NCBI RefSeq assembly: GCF_007828955.1
Contig: NZ_VIVR01000001.1
Span: forward strand, 4,092,001-4,156,000
DNA from: Kitasatospora atroaurantiaca
GTDB lineage: Bacteria > Actinomycetota > Actinomycetes > Streptomycetales > Streptomycetaceae
Reading direction: 5' to 3'
DNA: 64,000 nt
Part shown: in pieces, positions 50,330 through 58,653 of the stretch
Numbering within the stretch: position 1 is the first letter of the stretch
Layout: each line of letters starts with the position of its first letter
Translations under genes and position numbers: made by a program
The notes under the pieces: model-generated
The model's input: the letters and a program-made list of their open reading frames with translations, nothing else
Databases searched by the model: none
What the model was told of the DNA's origin: nothing

Positions 50330-52159
50330 ATGGGTCACTACAAGTCCAACCTGCGGGACGTGGAGTTCAACCTCTTCGAGGTGTTCGGCCGCGACCAGGT
50401 GTACGGCACCGGTCCGTTCGCCGACATGGATGTCGAGACCGCGAAGAACATCCTCAGCGAGATCTCGCGTCTCGCCGAGAACGACCTCGCGGCGTCGTTC
50501 ATCGAGACCGACCGCACCCCGCCGGTCTTCGACCCGGAGACCAACACCGCGCCGATCCCGGCCGCGTTCAAGAAGAGCTACCAGACCTACATGGACGCCG
50601 AGTGGTGGCGCCTGGGCATCCCGGAGGAGATCGGCGGCCAGGTCACCCCGTCCTCCCTGATCTGGGCGTACGCGGAGCAGATCCTCGGCTCGAACCCGGC
50701 CATCTGGATGTACTCCTCCGGCCCGGCCTTCGCCGGCGTCGTCCACGACGAGGGCACCGAGGGGCAGCACAAGGTCGCCCAGCTCATGGTCGACAAGCAG
50801 TGGGGCTCCACCATGGTGCTGACCGAGCCCGACGCGGGCTCCGACGTCGGCGCCGGCCGCACCAAGGCGATCAAGCAGGAGGACGGCTCCTGGCACATCG
50901 AGGGTGTGAAGCGCTTCATCACCTCGGGTGAGCACGACATGTCCGAGAACATCATCCACATGGTGCTGGCCCGCCCCGAGGGCGGTAAGCCGGGCACCAA
51001 GGGTCTCGGCCTCTACATCGTGCCGAAGTTCGACTTCGACTGGGAGACCGGCGAGCTCGGCGAGCGCAACGGCGTCTACGCCACCAACGTCGAGCACAAG
51101 ATGGGCCTCAAGGCCTCCAACACCTGCGAGATGACCTTCGGCGCCAAGCACCCGGCCAAGGGCTGGCTGCTCGGCGAGACCGTCGACGGCATCCGCCAGA
51201 TGTTCAAGATCATCGAGTTCGCCCGGATGATGGTCGGCACGAAGGCCATCGCCACCCTCTCCACCGGCTACCTCAACGCTCTCGAGTACGCCAAGGAGCG
51301 CGTGCAGGGCGCGGACATCTCGCAGTTCCTGGACAAGACCGCCCCGCGCGTCACCATCACCAACCACCCGGACGTCCGCCGTTCGCTGATGACGCAGAAG
51401 GCGTACGCCGAGGGCATGCGCGCCCTCGTCCTCTACACCGCCTCCGTCCAGGACGACCTGCTCGCCGCCCGCCTGCGCGGCGAGGAGGACAAGGCCGCCG
51501 AGAGCCTGAACGACCTGCTGCTGCCGATCGTCAAGGGCTACGGCTCCGAGAAGTCCTACGAGCAGCTCGCCCAGTCCCTGCAGACCTTCGGTGGCTCCGG
51601 CTACCTGCAGGAGTACCCGATCGAGCAGTACATCCGGGACGCCAAGATCGACACCCTCTACGAGGGCACCACCGCGATCCAGGGCCTGGACTTCTTCTTC
51701 CGCAAGATCGTCCGTGACGGCGGCCAGGCCCTCACCGCGGTCTCCGAGCAGATCCAGAAGTTCCTCGGCGCCGGCGAGGGCGGCGACGCCCTGGCGGCCG
51801 AGCGCGAGCTGCTCGCCAAGGCGGCCGGTGACCTGGAGGCGATCGTCGGCAAGCTGCTGGCGGACCTCTCCTCGGTCGAGCAGGACGTCAAGAACATGTA
51901 CAAGGTGGGCCTCAACACCACCCGCCTGCTGATGGTCTCCGGCGACGTCGTGGTCGGCTGGCTGCTGCTCCGTCAGGCCGCCGTCGCGCTGGCGAAGCTG
52001 GAGGCGGGCGCCTCGGAGAAGGACGTCCCCTTCTACCAGGGCAAGGTCGCCGCGGCCCGCTTCTTCGCCCGCAACATCCTGCCGACCGTCACCCCGCAGC
52101 GTCTGATCGCCGAGGGCGTCGACAACGAGATCATGGAGCTCGCGGAGGAGGCGTTCTAA
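50330..52159 (+). CDS. FadE5-like acyl-CoA dehydrogenase
   Basis: This 609-residue protein starts at ATG 50330 (CCGGAG upstream). It has the long ACAD form with an N-terminal extension ([20 protein letters not shown]) and an extra C-terminal helical domain, as in mycobacterial FadE5. The FAD/substrate strand is [13 protein letters not shown]; the catalytic base is Glu445 in [10 protein letters not shown], within a residue or two of its position in FadE5. It oxidises acyl-CoA to trans-2-enoyl-CoA in the first step of beta-oxidation. Monocistronic, closed by a strong terminator. Confidence 0.93.
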   Translation: MGHYKSNLRDVEFNLFEVFGRDQVYGTGPFADMDVETAKNILSEISRLAENDLAASFIETDRTPPVFDPETNTAPIPAAFKKSYQTYMDAEWWRLGIPEEIGGQVTPSSLIWAYAEQILGSNPAIWMYSSGPAFAGVVHDEGTEGQHKVAQLMVDKQWGSTMVLTEPDAGSDVGAGRTKAIKQEDGSWHIEGVKRFITSGEHDMSENIIHMVLARPEGGKPGTKGLGLYIVPKFDFDWETGELGERNGVYATNVEHKMGLKASNTCEMTFGAKHPAKGWLLGETVDGIRQMFKIIEFARMMVGTKAIATLSTGYLNALEYAKERVQGADISQFLDKTAPRVTITNHPDVRRSLMTQKAYAEGMRALVLYTASVQDDLLAARLRGEEDKAAESLNDLLLPIVKGYGSEKSYEQLAQSLQTFGGSGYLQEYPIEQYIRDAKIDTLYEGTTAIQGLDFFFRKIVRDGGQALTAVSEQIQKFLGAGEGGDALAAERELLAKAAGDLEAIVGKLLADLSSVEQDVKNMYKVGLNTTRLLMVSGDVVVGWLLLRQAAVALAKLEAGASEKDVPFYQGKVAAARFFARNILPTVTPQRLIAEGVDNEIMELAEEAF

Positions 52160-52198
52160 GCCTCCCAGCCTGACCGCCTGACACACCCTCAGCACAGA

Positions 52199-52227
52199 GG
52201 GGGCCTATGCACAGCGCGTAGGCCCCC
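52199..52227 (+). terminator. Terminator of the acyl-CoA dehydrogenase gene
   Basis: GGGGGCCTATGC (52199-52210) pairs with GCGTAGGCCCCC (52216-52227) with one G-T pair; loop of 5; followed by TTT. Confidence 0.88.
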
Positions 52228-52366
52228 TTTGTGCGTTCGGCAACGTCCTTTCACCGTTGTGTCACCGTTTTTGAGTTCACGGCGTCATGTCCGTGTACGG
52301 GCATATGCTCGTGGGGCGAAGCCAACCCCCCAACCGGTTTCGGTCCTCCCTCAACCCAGGAGCAGC

Positions 52367-53662
52367 ATGTCGACCGCCGCCCGCCCGGCCTCCTTCGACC
52401 GAACGCACACCGACGACCTGATCGCCTACCTCAGCGCCTCGCCGTCGCCGTTCCACGCCGTGGCGAGCGCCGCCGAGCGGCTGGAGAAGGCGGGCTTCCG
52501 GCGGGTCGCCGAGACCGACGCGTGGGACGCGGCGGCCGGCGGCCGGTACGTCATCCGGGGCGGCGCGCTGATCGCCTGGTACGTCCCCGAGGGCGTGGGC
52601 CCCGAGACGCCGTTCCGGGTGGTCGGCACCCACACCGACTCGCCGAACCTGCGGGTCAAGCCGATCCCGGACACCGGCACGGCCGGCTGGCGCCAGGTCG
52701 CCGTGGAGATCTACGGCGGGGTGCCGCTCAACACCTGGCTCGACCGGGACCTCGGCATCTCCGGCCGGCTCGCGCTGCGCGACGGCCGCGCCGTGCTGGT
52801 GCAGATCGACGAGCCGCTGCTGCGCGTCCCGCAGCTGGCGATCCACCTGGACCGCCAGGTCAACGAGGGCCTGAAGCTGGACAAGCAGCGCCACCTGACG
52901 CCGATCTGGGGGATCGGCGAGGTGACCGAGGGCTCACTCATCGAGTACGTCGCCGAGAAGGCCGGGGTCGCGGCGGCGGACATCGTCGGCTGGGATCTGA
53001 TGACCCATGACGTCCAGCCGCCCTCCTACCTGGGCAAGGACCGCGAGCTGCTGGCCGGGCCGCGTCTGGACAACCTGCTCTCGGTGCACGCGGCCACCGC
53101 CGCCCTGGCCGCCGTCGCGGGCGCCGAGCTGCCGTACATCCCGGTGCTGGCCGCCTTCGACCACGAGGAGACCGGCAGCGAGTCCGACACCGGCGCACAG
53201 GGCCCGCTGCTCGGCAACGTGCTGGACCGCAGCGTGTACGCGCGCGGCGGGACGCCGGAGGACAGGGCGCGGGCGCTGGCGGGCACCGTCTGTCTCTCCT
53301 CCGACATGGGCCACGCCGTCCACCCCAACTACAGCGAGCGCCACGAGCCGGGCCACCACCCGATGCCCAACGGCGGCCCGATCCTCAAGGTCAACGTCAA
53401 CAACCGCTACGCGACCGACGCCGTCGGCCGCGCGGTCTTCGCGGCTGCGTGCGAGAAGGCCGGCGTGCCGTGGCAGACCTTCGTCTCCAACAACGCCATG
53501 CCCTGCGGCACGACGATCGGCCCGATCACCGCCGCCCGGCTCGGCATCACCACGGTGGACTGCGGCATCGCCGCGCTCTCCATGCACTCGGCGCGCGAGC
53601 TGTGCGGAGCGGACGACCCGTACCTGCTGGCGAGCGCGATCAAGGCCTTCCTGGAGGGCTGA
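52367..53662 (+). CDS. M18 family aminopeptidase
   Basis: This 431-residue protein starts at ATG 52367 (CAGGAG upstream). Zinc ligands and catalytic residues of M18 are visible: His89 and Asp91 (THTDSPN), the bridging Asp in GPRLDNLLSVHA, the Glu pair in FDHEETGSES, Asp in LSSDMGHAVHPNY, and the last His in ALSMHSARE. These tetrahedral enzymes remove acidic or neutral N-terminal residues from peptides in the cytoplasm. An inverted-repeat element follows the gene. Confidence 0.95.
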   Translation: MSTAARPASFDRTHTDDLIAYLSASPSPFHAVASAAERLEKAGFRRVAETDAWDAAAGGRYVIRGGALIAWYVPEGVGPETPFRVVGTHTDSPNLRVKPIPDTGTAGWRQVAVEIYGGVPLNTWLDRDLGISGRLALRDGRAVLVQIDEPLLRVPQLAIHLDRQVNEGLKLDKQRHLTPIWGIGEVTEGSLIEYVAEKAGVAAADIVGWDLMTHDVQPPSYLGKDRELLAGPRLDNLLSVHAATAALAAVAGAELPYIPVLAAFDHEETGSESDTGAQGPLLGNVLDRSVYARGGTPEDRARALAGTVCLSSDMGHAVHPNYSERHEPGHHPMPNGGPILKVNVNNRYATDAVGRAVFAAACEKAGVPWQTFVSNNAMPCGTTIGPITAARLGITTVDCGIAALSMHSARELCGADDPYLLASAIKAFLEG

Positions 53663-53672
53663 CCTGGGGGAT

Positions 53673-53750
53673 CAGGGGCGCGAGGAACTGCGCGAAGTCG
53701 GAAGAGGACGGCGTGTGCCCTTCCGCTGCGCGCAGTTCCCCGCGCCCCTG
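53673..53750. repeat. Long inverted-repeat element, copy 4
   Basis: CAGGGGCGCGAGGAACTGCG and on (53673-53694) pairs with its near-complement ending CCGCGCCCCTG (53729-53750); CGGAAG pairs with CTTCCG inside. Lies between the convergent M18 and NHLRC2-like genes. Confidence 0.88.
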
Positions 53751-53757
53751 GCTGTGG

Positions 53758-55578
53758 TTACTCCATGCCCGCGAGGACGAGCGGGAGGCGGGTGGCCCCC
53801 TCGGCGGTCAGCTTCACCGGCACGCCCCAGTCCTGCTGGTGGACGTGGCAGGCCGGGTACTCGATCTCCGGGTCGTCGTCGCAGGACGCCGCCATCGCCG
53901 AGACGTGCAGCACGCCCTCCGTCAGCTGGTCGGAGAGGACCAGCTCGCGGGAGAGCGCCGTGTCCGCGCCGCCGCCGGAGACCAGCAGCTCGGGCGGGGT
54001 CGAGCTGACGAGCAGCCGGGTCGACGGGCCGTAGCGCTCGTCCAGCTTCTGCCCGGCGGGGGCCGAGAACACCACGTCCAGCCGGAGCGTGCCGGGAACG
54101 ACCTCGGTCGCCGCACGCTGGGTGCGGTGCGCCACCGACTCGACTTGGACGGCTTCCTCGGGGAGCCGCAGCCGCGTCAGCCGGTGCCGGGCGGACTCGA
54201 TCACCACGATGTCCTCGCCGACCAGGACGGCGCCGGAGGGCTCGCGCAGGTCGGTGGCCAGGGTGGTGACCTCGCCGGTGGCTGGGTCGAAGCGGCGCAG
54301 GGCGTGGTTGTAGGTGTCGGCGATGGCCACCGAGCCGTCGGGGAGGACGGTCACGCCGAGCGGGTGCTGCAGCAGCGCCTGGTCGGCCGCGCCGTCGCGG
54401 TGGCCGAAGTCGAAGAGGCCGGTGCCGACGGCGGTGTGCACGGTCTTTGTTTCACGTGAAACCCACCGGACGGCCGAGGTCTCCGAGTCGGCGACCCAGA
54501 GCCGCTCGCCGTCCGCCGAGACCGCCAGCCCGGACGGCTGGGCGAACCAGGCCTCGGCCACCGGCCCGTCGACCAGGCCCTCGTTGGTCGTCCCGGCCGC
54601 GACGGAGATCGTCTCGGCGTCCGGCTCGTACGCCCACAGCTGGTGCACCCCGGCCATCGCGATCCAGACCCGGCCGTCGAAGAAGGCGACGTCCCAGGGA
54701 GAGGAGAGGTCGACCTCGCGGGCGGGGCCCTGGGTGGCGGAACCCTGCCACCACTGCCGCCCGGTGCCCGCCAGAGTGCTGACCGAGCCGTCCGACAGCC
54801 GTACGCCGCGCAGGGCGTGGTTGACGGTGTCGGCCACCACCACGTCGTAGCCGAGGTCCTGCCCGGCCGGGACCAGGGTCAGGCCCTGCGGCTCGCTGAA
54901 GCGGGGGTTGAGGCCGTCGGTGAAACCGCGCTCGCCGTCCCCGATCCGGCGGAGCAGCGTCTCGCCGTCCTCGGCCAGCTCGACCAGCGAGTGGTGCCCG
55001 GAGTCCGCGACCAGGTAGTGGCCGTCGGGCAGGCGGACCGCCTTGCCGGGGAAGCGCAGGTCGCCCGCCTCCGGCTCGGGCGCGACATAGGGGCCGTCGC
55101 CGCGGCGCAGCGTGCCCTTGGCGCCGTGCTCGGCCTCCAGCTCCTCGACCAGCTTGGCGATCGCGTGCGCATGGCCCTCACCGGCGTGCTGCGCGACCAC
55201 GTACCCCTCGGGGTCGATCACCACCAGCGTCGGCCAGGCGCGGACGGCGTACTGCTTCCAGGTCACCAGCTCCGGGTCGTCCAGCACCGGGTGGTGCACC
55301 TCGTAGCGGGCCACGGCGTCGACCACGGCCCGGTGGTCGGCCTCGTGCACGAACTTGGGCGAGTGGACGCCGACGATCACCACGGTGTCGCGGTGCTTCT
55401 CCTCCAACTCCCGGAGTTCGTCGAGGACGTGGAGGCAGTTGATGCAGCAGAACGTCCAGAAGTCCAGGACGACCACTTTGCCTCGAAGATCGGCAAGGGT
55501 CAGATCCTTGCCACCGGTGTTGAGCCATCCGCCCTTGCCGACCAGTTCAGGGGCGCGAACGCGTGCACGAGAAGCCAT
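53758..55578 (-). CDS. NHLRC2-like thioredoxin-NHL repeat protein
   Basis: This 606-residue protein starts at ATG 55578 (the frame extends to 55611). Residues 1-160 form a thioredoxin/AhpC-like domain with the redox motif FCCINC (CxxC at 45-48) and AVRAWPTLVVIDPEGY. About 170-500 are NHL beta-propeller repeats (GLTLVP, VVADTVNHALRGV, GLAVSADGERLWVADSE, PDGSVAIADTYNHALRRF). A C-terminal beta domain of about 100 residues follows. This is the layout of animal NHLRC2. No signal peptide is seen, so it is cytoplasmic; the redox partner is unknown. A parS site lies inside the gene. Confidence 0.93.
   Translation of the reverse strand: MASRARVRAPELVGKGGWLNTGGKDLTLADLRGKVVVLDFWTFCCINCLHVLDELRELEEKHRDTVVIVGVHSPKFVHEADHRAVVDAVARYEVHHPVLDDPELVTWKQYAVRAWPTLVVIDPEGYVVAQHAGEGHAHAIAKLVEELEAEHGAKGTLRRGDGPYVAPEPEAGDLRFPGKAVRLPDGHYLVADSGHHSLVELAEDGETLLRRIGDGERGFTDGLNPRFSEPQGLTLVPAGQDLGYDVVVADTVNHALRGVRLSDGSVSTLAGTGRQWWQGSATQGPAREVDLSSPWDVAFFDGRVWIAMAGVHQLWAYEPDAETISVAAGTTNEGLVDGPVAEAWFAQPSGLAVSADGERLWVADSETSAVRWVSRETKTVHTAVGTGLFDFGHRDGAADQALLQHPLGVTVLPDGSVAIADTYNHALRRFDPATGEVTTLATDLREPSGAVLVGEDIVVIESARHRLTRLRLPEEAVQVESVAHRTQRAATEVVPGTLRLDVVFSAPAGQKLDERYGPSTRLLVSSTPPELLVSGGGADTALSRELVLSDQLTEGVLHVSAMAASCDDDPEIEYPACHVHQQDWGVPVKLTAEGATRLPLVLAGME
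54449..54462. promoter_or_regulatory. parS site (ParB-binding centromere)
   Basis: GTTTCACGTGAAAC is a perfect 14 bp palindrome identical to the core of the actinobacterial and Bacillus parS consensus. ParB binds it and spreads, loading SMC and organising the origin region. It is embedded in the NHLRC2-like coding sequence (encoding VSRET on the opposite strand), as many parS sites are. In S. coelicolor most parS sites cluster around oriC. Confidence 0.88.
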
Positions 55579-55721
55579 GCCCCTATCAAACCGCACCGGC
55601 CCTGTCCGCATTCCGGATGCGGGGTTCAGCCCCTGGGGCGCGGTCTGCTCTGCTGCTTGCCGCCTGTCCGCAGCGCATAAATCCGGTTCCGGACTCGGGC
55701 TGTGCTTGGCATGATCACCCG

Positions 55722-56228
55722 ATGAGCGAGCAGCAGAGAACCGAGCCTTCGCGGGTGGCCGACGAGCGCGTGTCGCTGAGCGGCTTCCTCGAGTACCAGC
55801 GCCAGACCCTGGCCATGAAGTGTGCCGGGCTGACCACTGAACAGCTCAGGGAGAAGGCCGTTCCGCCGTCCGCCATGTCCCTGCTCGGGTTGGTCCGCCA
55901 CCTGGCGGATGTCGAGCGGTCCTGGTTCCGGAACGTGATGAACGGGGAGGGCATCCGGAACTACTGGGGGCGCAGGCCGGACGGCGAGCTCGCCGAGTTC
56001 GACGTCGACGAGGCCGACCCGGGCGAGGCCTTCGACGTCTGGCGTGAGGCCTGCGCGCGATCCCGGGACATCGTGGACGCCGCCGAGTCCCTCGACGTGG
56101 TCGGCCACTTCGGCGACGAGGGGTTCTCGCTCCGCTATGTCCTCACCCACATGATCGAGGAGTACGCGCGGCACAACGGCCATGCCGACCTCCTCCGCGA
56201 GCGCATCGACGGCACCACCGGGGAGTGA
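55722..56228 (+). CDS. DinB/DUF664-family protein
   Basis: This 168-residue protein starts at ATG 55722. It is a four-helix bundle of the DinB/mycothiol-transferase type: LSGFLEYQRQTLAMKCAGLT, SLLGLVRHLADVERSWF, and LRYVLTHMIEEYARHNGHAD. The metal triad is His in LVRHLADVE and the two His in THMIEEYARHNGH. These enzymes bind zinc or nickel and use mycothiol or another thiol; the substrate is unknown. It is divergent from the NHLRC2-like gene. Confidence 0.88.
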   Translation: MSEQQRTEPSRVADERVSLSGFLEYQRQTLAMKCAGLTTEQLREKAVPPSAMSLLGLVRHLADVERSWFRNVMNGEGIRNYWGRRPDGELAEFDVDEADPGEAFDVWREACARSRDIVDAAESLDVVGHFGDEGFSLRYVLTHMIEEYARHNGHADLLRERIDGTTGE

Positions 56229-56383
56229 GGGCGGGTCGGCCACCGGGCGACCTGAGCTCGGGACCGCCGCCGGGGTCGAAACCGTCGCAGAACCGGGGCG
56301 TGCCGCAGATACCCGGAGCCGACCTCCGTCCAGCAGGATGGTCCGAGACCGACCGACCGGCACACGACGAAGGCGAGCGCAGC

Positions 56384-56869
56384 ATGAAGTACGTGGTGAA
56401 GGAACGGCTCTTCGCGATCGGCGACGACTACTGGATCGAGAACGAGGACGGCGACAAGGCGTACCTGGTGGACGGCAAGGTGCTGCGGCTGCGCGACACC
56501 TTCGAGCTGAAGGACGCCGAGGGCCGGGTGGTCGCAGTGATCAAGGAGAAGATGCTCACCGTCCGCGACGCCATGAAGATCGAGAACGCTTCGGGGGACG
56601 TGGTCGCCACCGTACGGAAGAAGCTGTTCACGCCGTTCCGCGACAAGTACCACGTCGAGCTCGCCGACGGCGGTGAGCTGGAGATCCACGGTGACCTGAT
56701 CGACAAGGAGTACAAGATCGAGGCGGACGGCGACAGGATCGCCGAGATCTCCCGCAAGTGGTTCCGCCTCCGCGACACGTACGGCGTGAAGATCTCGGAC
56801 GGCGCGGACGCCGGTCTGCTGCTCGCCGTCGCGGTCTGCGTCGACCACCTGGTCGACGAGGAGCACTGA
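56384..56869 (+). CDS. LURP-one-related/Tubby-like protein
   Basis: This 161-residue protein starts at ATG 56384. It is built from repeated beta-hairpins typical of the LURP-one (YxjI) fold: KYVVKERLFAIGDDYWI, KAYLVDGKVLRLRDTFEL, VVAVIKEKMLTVRDAMKI, VVATVRKKLFTPFRDKYHV. It ends with a hydrophobic C-terminal helix (AGLLLAVAVCVDHLV) as in tubby-like membrane tethers. Often linked to phospholipid scramblase-like proteins; role in bacteria unknown. Confidence 0.88.
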   Translation: MKYVVKERLFAIGDDYWIENEDGDKAYLVDGKVLRLRDTFELKDAEGRVVAVIKEKMLTVRDAMKIENASGDVVATVRKKLFTPFRDKYHVELADGGELEIHGDLIDKEYKIEADGDRIAEISRKWFRLRDTYGVKISDGADAGLLLAVAVCVDHLVDEEH

Positions 56870-56876
56870 CCGGCCG

Positions 56877-57161
56877 TCAGGCGATGATGTGCGGCAGGAA
56901 GCGGGCGCCCATGGGGGTCCCCCCGGCCGAAGGCTGGGGGAGGGTGATCGGGCTGTCGTCGGTCTCCCGGATGCCCAGTCCTGCCGCCTCACCGTCGACC
57001 ACCCAGGTGCCGAGCGCCGTGCGGTTGCCGTCGAAGTCCGGCAGCGGATGGAGCTGCTGGGACGAGCAGCTGGTCAGGGCCAGGGCGAGGGTGCCGACCA
57101 TACCGAGGGCCACAAAGCCCGAGCGGCGCAGCTCGGCGGGTTCAGCGGGGGACTGCGTCAT
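56877..57161 (-). CDS. Small secreted lipoprotein, C-terminus formed by a repeat element
   Basis: This 94-residue protein starts at ATG 57161. The signal peptide has the lipobox LALTSC (Cys32), so it is probably lipid-anchored outside. The mature part reads SSQQLHPLPDFDGNRTALGT followed by WVVDGEAAGLG. Near the C-terminus, LPQPSAGGTPM is encoded by a 31 bp repeat element (56912-56942) also found non-coding at 37611-37642, so this end may be a recent insertion. No family recognised. Confidence 0.7.
   Translation of the reverse strand: MTQSPAEPAELRRSGFVALGMVGTLALALTSCSSQQLHPLPDFDGNRTALGTWVVDGEAAGLGIRETDDSPITLPQPSAGGTPMGARFLPHIIA
56912..56942 (-). repeat. 31 bp palindromic mini-element inside a gene
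   Basis: Reading the minus strand: CTCCCCCAGCCTTCGGCCGG then GGGGACCCCCA. The first 21 bases match the segment at 37611-37642 exactly; the last part differs by two or three bases. It can form a CCCCC/GGGGG hairpin with a TTCGG-type loop. Confidence 0.8.
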
Positions 57162-57257
57162 GGCGGTTGATGCTGGCGGGTGACTCGGACGACGATCCGA
57201 TGGGATATCTTTTGCCGGTCCTTGACCCGCTGTCCGACGCACACCCCGGGGGCCACC

Positions 57258-57680
57258 GTGCACGACATCGTCAACGGCCTTGGTACGGCCGCCGCCTTCG
57301 GCGCGGTCGGCCTGGTACTGCTGCTGGCCGGGGTCGGCCTGGTCGACGCGCTGACGCCCGGCCGTCTCGGTCACCAGATCTGGGTGGAGCGGAACCGCAA
57401 CGCCGCCGTGGTGCTGAGCTCGGCCCTCCTCGGTATCGGCGGGATCGTCTTCACGGCGATCATGTACACCTACGACGACTTCGCCAAGGGCCTGGCCGCC
57501 ACGGCCTGCTTCGGGGTGCTCGGGCTGCTGCTGATGGCGGCGGCGTTCTGGGTGCTGGACGTGCTGACGCCGGGCAAGCTCGGTGCCGTCCTGGTCGACC
57601 CCGAGCCGCACCCGGCCGTCTGGGTCACGGCCGCCTGCAACGTGTCGGTCGCGGCCATCGTCGCCGCCGCCATCGCCTGA
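57258..57680 (+). CDS. DUF350 membrane protein
   Basis: This 140-residue protein starts at GTG 57258 (GGGGG upstream); an earlier in-frame start at 57180 has no site. Four hydrophobic segments form two related pairs: AAFGAVGLVLLLAGVGLVDALTPG and LGLLLMAAAFWVLDVLTPG, both ending DxLTPGxLG, the internal duplication typical of DUF350 (UPF0719). It is divergent from the small lipoprotein gene, with which it may function; role unknown. Confidence 0.85.
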   Translation: MHDIVNGLGTAAAFGAVGLVLLLAGVGLVDALTPGRLGHQIWVERNRNAAVVLSSALLGIGGIVFTAIMYTYDDFAKGLAATACFGVLGLLLMAAAFWVLDVLTPGKLGAVLVDPEPHPAVWVTAACNVSVAAIVAAAIA

Positions 57681-57763
57681 GCACAGGCCACCAGAGCCAG
57701 GCCGCCTGAGCACGGGCCACCAGGCGCAGGCCGCCTGAGCACAGGCCACCAGAGCCAGGCCGC
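57677..57763 (+). repeat. Three 29 bp tandem repeats between convergent genes
   Basis: The unit CTGAGCACAGGCCACCAGAG plus CCAGGCCGC occurs at 57677-57705, 57706-57734 and 57735-57763. Copies 1 and 3 are identical; copy 2 differs at about four bases. The first copy includes the DUF350 stop codon. Confidence 0.88.
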
Positions 57764-57775
57764 CTGACCGCCACG

Positions 57776-58369
57776 TCAGCCCGCGGCCAGCCGCTCCGTC
57801 AGCCGCGTCCTCGCGGCCGGCCACTCGTCGCGCAGCATCGAGAAGACGACGCTGTCCCGCCAGCTGCCGTCCGGCCGCCGCCGGTGGCGCCGCAGCGTCC
57901 CCTCGTACGTGGCGCCGAGGCGGCGGATGGCGTTCTGAGAGCGCTCGTTCAGGTGGTCCGTCTTCCACATCACCCGCCCCATGCCGAGCTCCTCGAAGGC
58001 GTGGGTGAGCAGCAGCAGCTTGGACTCGGTGTTGACGGCGCTGCGCCAGACCGCGCGCCCGTACCAGGTGCCGCCGATCTCCAGCAGCTCGTCCGTCGCG
58101 CTGAAGTCGAAGTAGCAGGTCACTCCGACCGCGCGGCCGGTGTCCCGCCGGATGACGGCGAACGGGACGCAGGCGGGGTCCTGCAGCCGGCTGTCGACGA
58201 CCTCGGCGAGCTCCTGCTCGGTCCTCGGGGTGGGCACCGGCACCCAGCGCCACACCTCCTCGTCCCGCCCGGCTGCCTCGAAGAGGTCGGGCACATGGGC
58301 GTGGCCGAGCGGCTCCAGGCGGACATGACGGCCGGTCAGGGTTATCGGGGCAGGCAGCTTCGCGGTCAT
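57776..58369 (-). CDS. GNAT acetyltransferase (RimJ-like)
   Basis: This 197-residue protein starts at ATG 58369; TAAGTT six bases upstream suggests a leaderless start. It has the RimJ/RimL-type GNAT fold: GRHVRLEPLGHAHVPDLFEA, IGGTWYGRAVWRSAVNTESK (acetyl-CoA loop region) and RVMWKTDHLNERSQNAIRRL followed by GATYEGTLRRH. It acetylates an amino group of a protein N-terminus or small molecule; the target is unknown. Confidence 0.9.
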   Translation of the reverse strand: MTAKLPAPITLTGRHVRLEPLGHAHVPDLFEAAGRDEEVWRWVPVPTPRTEQELAEVVDSRLQDPACVPFAVIRRDTGRAVGVTCYFDFSATDELLEIGGTWYGRAVWRSAVNTESKLLLLTHAFEELGMGRVMWKTDHLNERSQNAIRRLGATYEGTLRRHRRRPDGSWRDSVVFSMLRDEWPAARTRLTERLAAG

Positions 58370-58410
58370 GCCGGGAACTTATCCCAGCATTGAACTAGAT
58401 GCAACCAATT

Positions 58411-58426
58411 TATGTACTAGTACATA
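58411..58426. promoter_or_regulatory. Perfect 16 bp palindrome
   Basis: TATGTACTAGTACATA is fully symmetric and lies in a conspicuously AT-rich stretch (58370-58440) between the GNAT gene and the biosynthetic cluster. Resembles operators of GntR/YtrA or similar regulators; no such gene is in view. Confidence 0.5.
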
Positions 58427-58539
58427 GTCTCCCCTCACATGTTGCTGCAGCGCGCTCTGCATCTTGCTGCACCCGCAACCCCCGGAAAGCGCCCGACGGT
58501 GCGGGCATTGTTCTCGGTATCGGAAATGGGCCGCTGGAT

Positions 58540-58584
58540 TGATGACCCGAATCGACAACTGTCGCTCTGATGACCCGAGTTGAC
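58540..58584 (+). promoter_or_regulatory. Direct repeat upstream of the biosynthetic cluster
   Basis: TGATGACCCGAATCGAC (58540-58556) and TGATGACCCGAGTTGAC (58568-58584), 28 bp apart, 14 of 17 matching, 70-115 bp before the MFS start. Probable activator or repressor sites for the cluster; the regulator is likely outside the window. Confidence 0.45.
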
Positions 58585-58653
58585 GGTCCATGTCAAAGCT
58601 TCGGCGCCCGGGTGAATTCCGATTGATTCCCTACCAAGAAAGCGAGCGCCCGA

